From: Bacteroidota bacterium
GTDB lineage: Bacteria > Bacteroidota > Bacteroidia > Chitinophagales > Chitinophagaceae
DNA length: 7,233 nt
Direction: 5' to 3'
NCBI GenBank assembly: GCA_005883855.1
Contig: VBAU01000257.1
Span: 1-7,233 of the forward strand
Shown here: positions 1 to 5,335 of the stretch, piece by piece
Layout: each line of letters begins with the position of its first letter
Position numbering within the stretch: position 1 is the first letter of the stretch
Notes under the pieces: generated by a model
What the model was told of the DNA's origin: nothing
Seen by the model: only the letters and a program-made list of their open reading frames with translations
Databases searched by the model: none
Position numbers and translations under genes: made by a program

Positions 1-138
1 AAAAGGAAGCCAAAGAATGAAAAGATAATAGATGTAAGGGACTATGAATCTGTGAAGCGGTGGAACCTTGAACAACACGAACCACTGAACAAGGATAAAA
101 AGTGCAAAGCGAAAAATATTTTTTACTAGGTCGCTCAT
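1..138 (-). CDS. mreD: Rod shape-determining protein MreD, N-terminal part (runs off the window)
   Basis: MreD is a small integral membrane protein of the rod complex that works with MreC and MreB in directing lateral cell-wall synthesis. The reading frame opens with ATG at 138 on the minus strand. That ATG overlaps the TGA stop of mreC as ATGA, the usual sign of translational coupling. All 46 codons to the window edge are open. The peptide begins MSDLVKNIFRFALFILVQWF and continues with a short loop, then a hydrophobic stretch around PYIYYLFILWLPF, so two membrane segments are visible. The early N-x-x-R-F pattern and the PYIY-x-LFIL-x-LP segment fit what I know of Bacteroidota MreD. Identification rests on this pattern, the position directly after mreC and the overlap. 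The C-terminal two thirds or more lies outside the window. Confidence 0.88.
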   Translation of the reverse strand, partial: MSDLVKNIFRFALFILVQWFVLFKVPPLHRFIVPYIYYLFILWLPF

Positions 139-1013
139 TTGCCCGGTTTTTTTAGTTCATCAATTTTTTTTCTCGTTGCCTTATCCAGGCTTTCCTGCTC
201 GTCACCCTGTAAATTTTCTACCACGAACACGTGTTGCAGATTCTGAAAATTGGCTGCTGTTTTTATTAGCAAAATGTAAAAGCTGCTTGAATTGTCTTTG
301 ACGATCGACGCTACTGTGCCGATCATTTTTAGCGGAGGGAAACTCAAAGAATATGTGCCGGTCAACACTGTATCGCCTTTGGCAATGGTGTCGCTTTTTG
401 GAACACCCGTCATGGTAAGCAACAATGGATTCTTGCCGTCCCAACTTATGGTGCCGGCATTGCTACTTTTTTTCATGATTGCGTTCACGTTGTTCTTTAC
501 ATGCAGTAAACTCATTACCTGGCTAAAATTATCGCTGGTATTGACCACGATCCCGACAAGACTAAGATCAGAATTCAACACTCCCATATTATCCCGGATT
601 CCCTGTTTGGACCCCCGGTTGATCTGGATATAATTTCTTTCTGCGTTCACAGAGTTACTGACAACTTCAGCATCACGCCAGATGTAACGGCGCCGATGAC
701 CTAAGGTGTCGTAGGGTATCGAGTCACGTATAAATCTTGTCGCCGTGTCCGGATTTAGAAAATTACTCTTCAACAGATTTATCAGGGAATCGTTTACGCG
801 ATGAATTCGCTCGCTTTCCTGCTTGAGATGAAAATAATTATCGACATTGGCATATTTAGAGTTCATCCAGCCTGTCAATTCGTTCGCCATACCCATGCCC
901 ATTGCACGGTGAAATTTATTATACCGGAATAGGAAGGACAAGGCCAAAACCTGGAAAACCAGAAAAACAAAAAACGTGAAATACCGACCAATGAAGAGAA
1001 ATATATTACGCAT
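135..1013 (-). CDS. mreC: Rod shape-determining protein MreC
   Basis: MreC is the bitopic periplasmic scaffold of the elongasome, linking the MreB/MreD side to the wall-synthesis enzymes. The 292-residue protein has a short cytoplasmic start, a membrane anchor at about residues 5-28 and a polar, probably coiled-coil stretch at about 40-85. The two-lobed beta domain covers about 115-267. Family-typical segments are NYIQINRGSKQGIRDNMGVL (128-147), LVGIV (152-156), the SLSFPPLKMIGTV region (222-234) and the AANFQNLQHVFVVE end (253-266). A charged lysine-rich tail closes it. I chose ATG 1013, not the in-frame TTG at 1028, because GGAGGAGG lies 5 nt before this ATG and would overlap the TTG start. 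The length is normal for the family. It sits 282 bp after mreB and overlaps mreD by 4 bp. Confidence 0.95.
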   Translation of the reverse strand: MRNIFLFIGRYFTFFVFLVFQVLALSFLFRYNKFHRAMGMGMANELTGWMNSKYANVDNYFHLKQESERIHRVNDSLINLLKSNFLNPDTATRFIRDSIPYDTLGHRRRYIWRDAEVVSNSVNAERNYIQINRGSKQGIRDNMGVLNSDLSLVGIVVNTSDNFSQVMSLLHVKNNVNAIMKKSSNAGTISWDGKNPLLLTMTGVPKSDTIAKGDTVLTGTYSLSFPPLKMIGTVASIVKDNSSSFYILLIKTAANFQNLQHVFVVENLQGDEQESLDKATRKKIDELKKPGK

Positions 1014-1295
1014 ATGAGCCTCCTCCAAACTTCAAGGGCGAATGGAGTATGGGAACTACCATTAAAATTATTCCAATTCTTCTGTTCACATCTTCCAGGG
1101 GCTTGGATTAGTTATGAATTAACAATGCCTTTCGAAATCTTACGCACCTGTTTCCAGTGCAGTTTTCCAAAGGAGCGGCGTAAGCCCATCTTTCAACGAC
1201 CGCTATATAACTATTATTATTATCTGAAGGCAACTTTAGAAAATCAAAAACAACCAGGTGCTAAATACGAGAAGGAATATAGTAGGCTGGATTTG
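1014..1295 (-). other. Spacer between mreB and mreC without a recognisable gene
   Basis: The 282 bp between the mreB stop and the mreC start hold no convincing gene. The only minus-strand ATG frame of note is 25 codons (1189-1112), basic and without a ribosome site. I see no terminator and no clear TAnnTTTG promoter. A TAT/ATT-rich run lies near 1203-1222 and a GCACCTG / CAGGTGC inverted pair at 1144-1150 and 1255-1261. The last bases before mreC carry its strong Shine-Dalgarno site. The spacer is probably transcribed as part of an mreBCD message, but the sequence does not exclude a separate mreC promoter. Confidence 0.6.
1019..1026 (-). promoter_or_regulatory. Strong Shine-Dalgarno sequence of mreC
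   Basis: The minus strand reads GGAGGAGG, then 5 nt, then the ATG of mreC at 1013. It decides the start codon. It stands out because mreB, purD, the dioxygenase gene and the transporter gene show no comparable purine-rich site at this spacing, as is common in Bacteroidota. Confidence 0.85.
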
Positions 1296-2321
1296 CTATC
1301 TCATAACAAAGGGGTACCTGTCATAGTTTTTCAGAGCAATTCCAGTTCCGCGCACCACACTTTTCAAAGGGTCGTCAGCTACATGTACCGGTAATTTAAT
1401 TTTTTGGCTTAGTCTTTTATCGAGGCCGCGCAATAGCGCACCGCCGCCGGTGAGGTACAGGCCGCGCCTGTAAATATCTGCCGCTAATTCCGGCGGAGTC
1501 TGCTCCAGAGCTTTTAATATAGCCTCCTCAATCTTGAAAATGCTCTTATCTAAAGCTTCTGCAATTTCCTGGAAACTCACCATGATTTGTTTTGGGATGC
1601 CTGTCACTAAATCACGACCGTTCACAGGGATATCATCTGGTGGACTGTCGAGGTCCTTCATTGCTGCCCCGATCTGGATTTTAATTTGTTCAGCCGTTCG
1701 CTCACCGATCAACAAGCTGTGATAGCGCCGTAGAGCTTCCATAATGTCGGCTGTAAATTCATCTCCGGCAATACGAATGGATTGATCACACACGATGCCG
1801 GCCAATGCAATCACTGTTATGCCCGTTGTTCCACCACCAATATCGATAATCATATTCCCTACAGGTTCTTCCACGTCGATACCAATCCCGAGCGCCGCGG
1901 CCATCGGCTCATGAATGAGATAAACCTCCTTTGCACCGGCTTGTTCAGCGCTATCCCGAACCGCTCTTTTTTCAACTTCAGTAATGGAAGAAGGAATGCA
2001 GATCATCATTCTCCAGCTTGGCGGGAAGAGGGGCTTTTTGGGATAGATCATTTTGATCATTTCCCGGATCATGAGTTCAGCAGCATTAAAATCTGCTATC
2101 ACGCCATCTTTCAACGGTCTTACGGTCCGGATACTTTCATGGGTTTTCTCGTGCATCATCAGCGCCCTTTTGCCAACCGCCAGCACGTTCTTCGGATTAT
2201 TCCGGTCGAGCGCCACAATGCTTGGTTCATTTACCACCACCTCATCATTATGAATAATCAGGGTATTTGCCGTTCCTAAGTCTATCGCAATCTCCTGTGT
2301 AAACCAATTGAAAAGTCCCAT
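1296..2321 (-). CDS. mreB: Rod shape-determining protein MreB (actin-like ATPase)
   Basis: MreB is the bacterial actin homologue that forms membrane-bound filaments on the inner face of the cytoplasmic membrane and positions the cell-wall elongation machinery. The 341-residue length is normal. The actin/Hsp70-fold nucleotide site is complete: phosphate 1 loop DLGTANT (14-20), the HEPMAAALG segment with the likely catalytic Glu138, phosphate 2 loop DIGGGTTG (160-167), GERTAEQIK (207-215) and the adenosine motif TGGGALLRGLD (291-301), followed by VVRGTG. The loop KKPLFPPSW (95-103), with Leu98-Phe99, occupies the place of the hydrophobic membrane-insertion loop known from Thermotoga MreB. ATG 2321 gives the usual short N-terminus MGLFNWF before the first strand. 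No Shine-Dalgarno site is seen. It is first in the mreBCD order and has a candidate promoter just upstream. Confidence 0.97.
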   Translation of the reverse strand: MGLFNWFTQEIAIDLGTANTLIIHNDEVVVNEPSIVALDRNNPKNVLAVGKRALMMHEKTHESIRTVRPLKDGVIADFNAAELMIREMIKMIYPKKPLFPPSWRMMICIPSSITEVEKRAVRDSAEQAGAKEVYLIHEPMAAALGIGIDVEEPVGNMIIDIGGGTTGITVIALAGIVCDQSIRIAGDEFTADIMEALRRYHSLLIGERTAEQIKIQIGAAMKDLDSPPDDIPVNGRDLVTGIPKQIMVSFQEIAEALDKSIFKIEEAILKALEQTPPELAADIYRRGLYLTGGGALLRGLDKRLSQKIKLPVHVADDPLKSVVRGTGIALKNYDRYPFVMR

Positions 2322-2346
2322 TTGTAACTATTGGATTTGATGGGTG

Positions 2347-2378
2347 CAAAGTACGAGGAAATAATTTGAATTAACAAA
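2347..2378 (-). promoter_or_regulatory. Candidate promoter of mreB (Bacteroidota type)
   Basis: On the minus strand TTTG (2378-2375) is followed after 21 bp by TACTTTG (2353-2347). This resembles the Bacteroidota -33 TTTG and -7 TAnnTTTG elements, but the -7 box has one n fewer than consensus. It would start transcription near 2340, giving a leader of about 20 nt before the mreB ATG. Inferred from pattern only. Confidence 0.45.
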
Positions 2379-2436
2379 GTGAAAGACTTGTCATTTCTAC
2401 TCGTCACGAATGCGATTCTGCCAATTTGTAGTTAAA

Positions 2437-2452
2437 GATTTTCGCGAAAATC
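2437..2452. repeat. Perfect 16-bp palindrome upstream of mreB
   Basis: GATTTTCGCGAAAATC equals its own reverse complement over all 16 bases; the flanking A at each side breaks the symmetry. It is centred about 123 bp before the mreB ATG and about 100 bp before the proposed transcription start. No T-run follows on either strand, so it is not an intrinsic terminator. An operator for a dimeric DNA-binding protein is possible, but I do not recognise the site. Confidence 0.75.
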
Positions 2453-2604
2453 AAGCTGCTATTAAACTTATTCTTTTAAGCGTTGTCAATATCTTCTGAT
2501 TGCTGGTGTTCTAATGTGACTTCTTTGTTAATGAATAATAGGATAATAATTGTTGAGACGCCTATTTTTTTGGCACGGTAATGGAAAGATATAGTACGTA
2601 TCTG

Positions 2605-2665
2605 TGAAAGCTCCTATGAAAGCTCTTATGAAAACTCCTATGAAGATTCCCCATGAAAACTAAAC
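2605..2665. repeat. Imperfect 12-bp tandem repeat, about five units
   Basis: Three well-kept 12-bp units, TGAAAGCTCCTA, TGAAAGCTCTTA and TGAAAACTCCTA (2605-2640), are followed by a 13-base diverged unit (2641-2653) and a degenerate fifth (2654-2665). Because 12 is a multiple of three, the array keeps short frames open on both strands: 19 codons from GTG 2604 on plus, with a repeated Met-Lys-x-Pro/Leu pattern, and 30 codons from ATG 2654 on minus, with His-Arg/Lys-Ser-Phe repeats. Neither has a ribosome site or a protein-like composition, so I treat the array as non-coding. Confidence 0.75.
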
Positions 2666-2694
2666 ATCCGTACGCCTTCATTATATATCAACAT

Positions 2695-2733
2695 AAAAAA
2701 GAGCGCTTCGGCTAACCCCGAATCGCTTTTTTT
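2695..2733 (-). terminator. Intrinsic terminator after the purD / dioxygenase genes
   Basis: TTCGG (2707-2711) pairs with CCGAA (2718-2722) around a 6-nt loop. The stem continues, after one C/T mismatch, with GCG (2703-2705) against CGC (2724-2726), then an A-T pair, a G-T pair and an A-run against a T-run. Read on the minus strand it ends in TTTTTT, about 115 bp past the dioxygenase stop. The A-run on the other side means it could also stop plus-strand transcripts. Confidence 0.85.
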
Positions 2734-2823
2734 CTTTTACCACTGTCGGCAATTTCAGTTTCTGCTAAATGGATTTGTGTATTTTCTTAACAACAAGTAC
2801 GCTATTGCCCGCGACAATTTATT

Positions 2824-2848
2824 TTCTTTGTACAACAAAGAATTTTTT
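2824..2848 (+). terminator. Terminator-like hairpin at the dioxygenase stop codon
   Basis: TTCTTTG (2824-2830) and CAAAGAA (2836-2842) form a perfect 7-bp stem with a 5-nt loop, followed on the plus strand by six T residues (2843-2848). In that direction it has the form of a weak, AT-rich intrinsic terminator against antisense transcription. On the minus strand, where the dioxygenase message runs, no T-run follows and it would simply be a 3' hairpin just after the stop codon. Confidence 0.4.
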
Positions 2849-3872
2849 AGGAGGCAACAAAGCCGAGTCGCTTTTCTAATTCCAGGGACAATGTCGGCAG
2901 TTTCCTTCTTTCAATCAGAAAACTGTTAAGCTGGGCAATTTCTTTAAAAATATAATGCTTGTCAGCGGCAGCTTTTAAATAATCTTTCCCGCTGCTGCCA
3001 CCTGTTCCTATCCTGGTGCCGATCATTCTGTGGACCATGTTCATGTGCCTGTATCGCCACGAGCTCAACTGTTCGTCGATCTCGAGTAATGCATTCAATA
3101 ATTGAAAAGGCAATTGCAACAATGGATAGCCCCGGTATAACATTATGAACAACGCCGCACGGCAAGCTTTCGCAGAAAGGGAACGCGCCTTGTCACTACT
3201 CACTTTTCGCTGCTCATCTTCCACAAAAAAAATTGCATCGATCAGAGCCAGGTGATCTTTTTCTGCCTCTGCCAAACTGCTTTGATACCTGTTTCGATAA
3301 TCAGTCCAAAACGATGTGCCTTGGTCGCTGGCAAACGAAGGAGCCAGTGGCATTCTTTCCAACCATGCGTTGACTAACTCCAATAGCGATTTATTTGATT
3401 CCGCTTTTTTGATGACATCAATGTGCTCCTGGCGTAATTGCGAGATATAATGCTCTTGCCCGTGGCGATGCTCAAATTTCAAACCCAGCTTCGCTTCCAA
3501 CTGTTTGAATTGCCAGCTCTGAAAACCGGAAGCCGGTCGAAGCATGTCACGAAAATCAAGAAAATCCATCGGTGTCATTGTCTCCAGGATGTCCACCTGG
3601 TGTACTAAAACCCTTAAAATAGTCGCAACCCGATTGAGACGATGGACAACAGTTTGCAATTGTGGAGAATTATCATTTAGCGCGGGCTTCTCCAAGATGT
3701 TCAGAATGGAATCAACTTCGTGATGCAGTTGTTTAAACCAAAGCTCATATGCCTGGTGAATTATGATGAATAACATTTCATCATGTGCCTCAAGACCTTT
3801 CTTAGTACTTTCCGGAGATTGCGCGTTGAGTATTTTATCAAGCTGCAGGTAATCGTGATAGTGTAACTCCAT
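2847..3872 (-). CDS. kynA: Tryptophan 2,3-dioxygenase (haem enzyme)
   Basis: The enzyme inserts O2 into the indole ring of L-tryptophan to give N-formylkynurenine, the first step of the kynurenine pathway, in the cytoplasm. The 341-residue protein is all-helical in appearance, longer than the compact bacterial enzymes of about 300 residues and shorter than the animal ones of about 400. Family segments are in order: HDEMLFIIIHQAYELWFKQ (30-48) with the distal-pocket His39; FRDMLRPASGFQS (107-119) with Arg108 at the position that binds the substrate carboxylate; LLELVNAWLERMP (163-175); WRYRHMNMVHRMIG (272-285), where His276 most likely is the proximal haem ligand; and GTGGSSGKDYL (289-299). 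It closely resembles animal TDO in these segments. The first ATG is used, with no Shine-Dalgarno site. It follows purD by 57 bp and ends before a terminator. Confidence 0.95.
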   Translation of the reverse strand: MELHYHDYLQLDKILNAQSPESTKKGLEAHDEMLFIIIHQAYELWFKQLHHEVDSILNILEKPALNDNSPQLQTVVHRLNRVATILRVLVHQVDILETMTPMDFLDFRDMLRPASGFQSWQFKQLEAKLGLKFEHRHGQEHYISQLRQEHIDVIKKAESNKSLLELVNAWLERMPLAPSFASDQGTSFWTDYRNRYQSSLAEAEKDHLALIDAIFFVEDEQRKVSSDKARSLSAKACRAALFIMLYRGYPLLQLPFQLLNALLEIDEQLSSWRYRHMNMVHRMIGTRIGTGGSSGKDYLKAAADKHYIFKEIAQLNSFLIERRKLPTLSLELEKRLGFVAS

Positions 3873-3874
3873 GA

Positions 3875-3909
3875 CGCGAATTTCCGCGAATTTTACGAAT
3901 CGAATTCGT
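3875..3909 (-). repeat. Repeated CGAAT motifs and small hairpins between purD and the dioxygenase gene
   Basis: The 57-bp gap contains CGCGAATTT twice with a 10-bp period (3875-3883 and 3885-3893), then CGAAT at 3896-3900 and 3901-3905. ACGAAT (3895-3900) and ATTCGT (3904-3909) are complementary with a 3-nt loop. In the dioxygenase message the two CGCG tetramers (3885-3888 and 3875-3878) can pair around a 6-nt loop, only 2 nt before the ATG. Pairing there could affect translation start. No promoter-like sequence is seen, so readthrough from purD seems likely. Confidence 0.5.
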
Positions 3910-3929
3910 TTTTACGAGTGCCATCCCCG

Positions 3930-5210
3930 CTATTTGAACTCGTACCCGATGTCGCTCCGGTAATACATACCATCAAAATCGATCTTTTCCAAAATTGCCA
4001 ACGAATTGGCGACGGCACCTTTGATATTTTTGCCGTATGAGGTTACACACAAGACGCGGCCTCCGTTGGTCAATATCCTTCCGCCATCCTGTTTGGTTCC
4101 TGAGTGAAAGATGAAGAAATTTTTGTTATCTGCTTTTTTCAGCCCTCTTATCTCAAATCCTTTTTCATAAATGCCGGGATAACCGTGGCTCACAGCCATC
4201 ACCGTGGCGGCGCTCTTTTCGTCCACTGTCAATTTCACAGTATCCAATTCTTGTTGGGTGGCTGCTACGAATAATCCAACCAAGTCCGTTTCCAATCTTG
4301 GTATCACAACTTCTGTTTCGGGGTCACCCAGGCGGCAATTGTATTCAATTACATACGGTTCGCCATTTACATTTATCAATCCAAAAAATAAAAAACCTTT
4401 ATAGTCTATTTCCTCTTTGTGCAAACCATCAATGGTTGGTTTGATAATTTTTCTTTCCACTTTTTGCATGAACGGCGGAGATGCAAATGGAACAGGGCTC
4501 ACAGCACCCATGCCCCCTGTGTTGAGACCAGTGTCGCCTTCTCCAATTCTTTTATAATCCTTTGCCTCAGGAAGCAACAAATAATTTTTCCCGTCTGTCA
4601 GCACAAACACACTTAGCTCAATGCCTTCCAAAAATTCTTCAACGACGACTTTTCTGCTCGCCTCGCCAAACTTTGCCTTCTGTAGCATTAGCTCAAATTC
4701 CGAAACTGCTTCAACCGATGTCTGGCATATGATGACTCCTTTTCCTGCAGCAAGACCATCGGCCTTCAAAACAACGGGCAGCGGATGTTCCTTAACATAG
4801 TGGACCCCTTCTTCAAAACTGGACGCGTCAAACTCACGGTATTTAGCCGTAGGAACTTTATGACGCTGCATGAATGCTTTTGCAAAGGCCTTGCTGCCTT
4901 CCAACTGGGCACCATTTTTTGAAGGACCGATAAAGTAAATTTTTTGAAGGCCTTCGTTGCTTTTGAAATAATCATAAAGACCTTTCACCAATGGTTCTTC
5001 CGGGCCGACAATCACCATTTCTATTTTTTCTGAAAGGCAAAAGTTTCCAATGGCATCGAAGTCTGTGATGTCGAGTAAGACGTTTTTCCCGCACTGAGCA
5101 GTTCCGGCATTTCCCGGAGCAATGTAGAGAGGATTCGCCCAAACGCTTTGGTTGATCTTCCACGCAAGAGCATGTTCTCTGCCACCAGAGCCTAACAACA
5201 GGATACGCAT
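3930..5210 (-). CDS. purD: Phosphoribosylamine-glycine ligase (GAR synthetase)
   Basis: PurD joins 5-phosphoribosylamine and glycine with ATP to make glycinamide ribonucleotide, the second step of de novo purine synthesis, in the cytoplasm. At 426 residues it has the normal length for a stand-alone PurD. The N-terminal domain opens with MRILLLGSGGREHALAWKI (1-19) and has VGPEEPL (68-74). The ATP-grasp region carries GPSKNGAQLEGSKAFAK (95-111), LKADGLAAGKGV (148-159), EEFLEGIELSVF (191-202) and the phosphoribosylamine/glycine-side segment GDTGLNTGGMGAVSP (225-239). The metal-binding motif EYNCRLGDPETEV is at 289-301. The C-terminal domain has VSHGYPG (340-346). No key residue appears lost. It is divergent from the transporter gene across 125 bp. 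I found no convincing promoter and no purine-riboswitch-like structure upstream. Confidence 0.97.
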   Translation of the reverse strand: MRILLLGSGGREHALAWKINQSVWANPLYIAPGNAGTAQCGKNVLLDITDFDAIGNFCLSEKIEMVIVGPEEPLVKGLYDYFKSNEGLQKIYFIGPSKNGAQLEGSKAFAKAFMQRHKVPTAKYREFDASSFEEGVHYVKEHPLPVVLKADGLAAGKGVIICQTSVEAVSEFELMLQKAKFGEASRKVVVEEFLEGIELSVFVLTDGKNYLLLPEAKDYKRIGEGDTGLNTGGMGAVSPVPFASPPFMQKVERKIIKPTIDGLHKEEIDYKGFLFFGLINVNGEPYVIEYNCRLGDPETEVVIPRLETDLVGLFVAATQQELDTVKLTVDEKSAATVMAVSHGYPGIYEKGFEIRGLKKADNKNFFIFHSGTKQDGGRILTNGGRVLCVTSYGKNIKGAVANSLAILEKIDFDGMYYRSDIGYEFK

Positions 5211-5246
5211 GTACAGGGATTAAGTTCGTGCGAATATCGGCACATT

Positions 5247-5276
5247 TGTCAAAGAAAAATGGCGATTTCTTTGTCA
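5247..5276. repeat. Inverted repeat between divergent purD and transporter genes
   Basis: CAAAGAAA (5250-5257) and TTTCTTTG (5266-5273) are perfect reverse complements around the 8-bp centre AATGGCGA; one T/T mismatch further out, TG and CA (5247-5248, 5275-5276) also pair. Each strand therefore shows TTTCTTTG followed by A/T and CA. The right arm contains the proposed -33 TTTG of the transporter promoter. It could be an operator shared by the two genes or only a by-product of promoter-like sequence. Confidence 0.55.
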
Positions 5277-5298
5277 CAGTTCAATTTTCTGTATTTTG
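5270..5298 (+). promoter_or_regulatory. Candidate promoter of the peptide transporter gene
   Basis: TTTG (5270-5273) is followed after 18 bp by TATTTTG (5292-5298), resembling the Bacteroidota -33 and -7 elements, with a -7 box one base shorter than TAnnTTTG. Transcription would start near 5305, leaving a leader of about 30 nt before ATG 5336. Inferred from pattern only. Confidence 0.45.
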
Positions 5299-5335
5299 TA
5301 TTATTAATCTCTGATTAGTCATTTAAAACGATTGT

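Larger units (their letters stand above)
2322..2846. other. 525-bp intergenic region between the dioxygenase gene and mreB
   Basis: No gene of normal length lies here on either strand. In order it holds the mreB promoter candidate (2347-2378), a perfect 16-bp palindrome (2437-2452), an imperfect 12-bp tandem repeat (2605-2665), a strong hairpin terminator (2695-2733) and an AT-rich hairpin at the dioxygenase stop codon (2824-2848). The stretch 2453-2604 is AT-rich and shows nothing else I can name. The size is large next to the 57-bp and 125-bp gaps elsewhere in the window, so it probably carries regulatory sequence for the mre genes. Confidence 0.7.

Noticed and set aside
292..633. 113-codon plus-strand frame inside mreC
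   Set aside because: It is antisense to mreC; its hydrophobic runs come from the complementary sequence and match no family I know.
1014..1028. Upstream TTG start for mreC giving five extra residues
   Set aside because: The TTG lies inside the GGAGGAGG ribosome site that serves ATG 1013 at a good spacing.
1112..1189. 25-codon minus-strand frame in the mreB-mreC spacer
   Set aside because: It is very short, without a ribosome site or recognisable sequence; probably chance.
1014..1394. 126-codon plus-strand frame across the mreB-mreC spacer
   Set aside because: It overlaps the mreB 3' end antisense, has no recognisable domain or ribosome site, and its composition is not protein-like.
1782..2279. 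165-codon plus-strand frame inside mreB
   Set aside because: It is a His/Arg/Asn-rich shadow of the well-supported mreB gene.
2769..2879. 36-codon plus-strand frame beginning ATG 2769
   Set aside because: It runs antisense into the dioxygenase 3' end and across the hairpin, without a ribosome site or known family.
4972..5277. 101-codon minus-strand frame over the purD start
   Set aside because: It is a shifted frame of purD, rich in Cys and Arg with no family match. The purD N-terminal motif is intact in its own frame, so no frameshift is implied.
5211..5335. Purine riboswitch or PurR-like operator upstream of purD
   Set aside because: The 125-bp gap lacks the three-way-junction arrangement of a purine riboswitch, and I see no PurR-type site; only the inverted repeat listed is visible.
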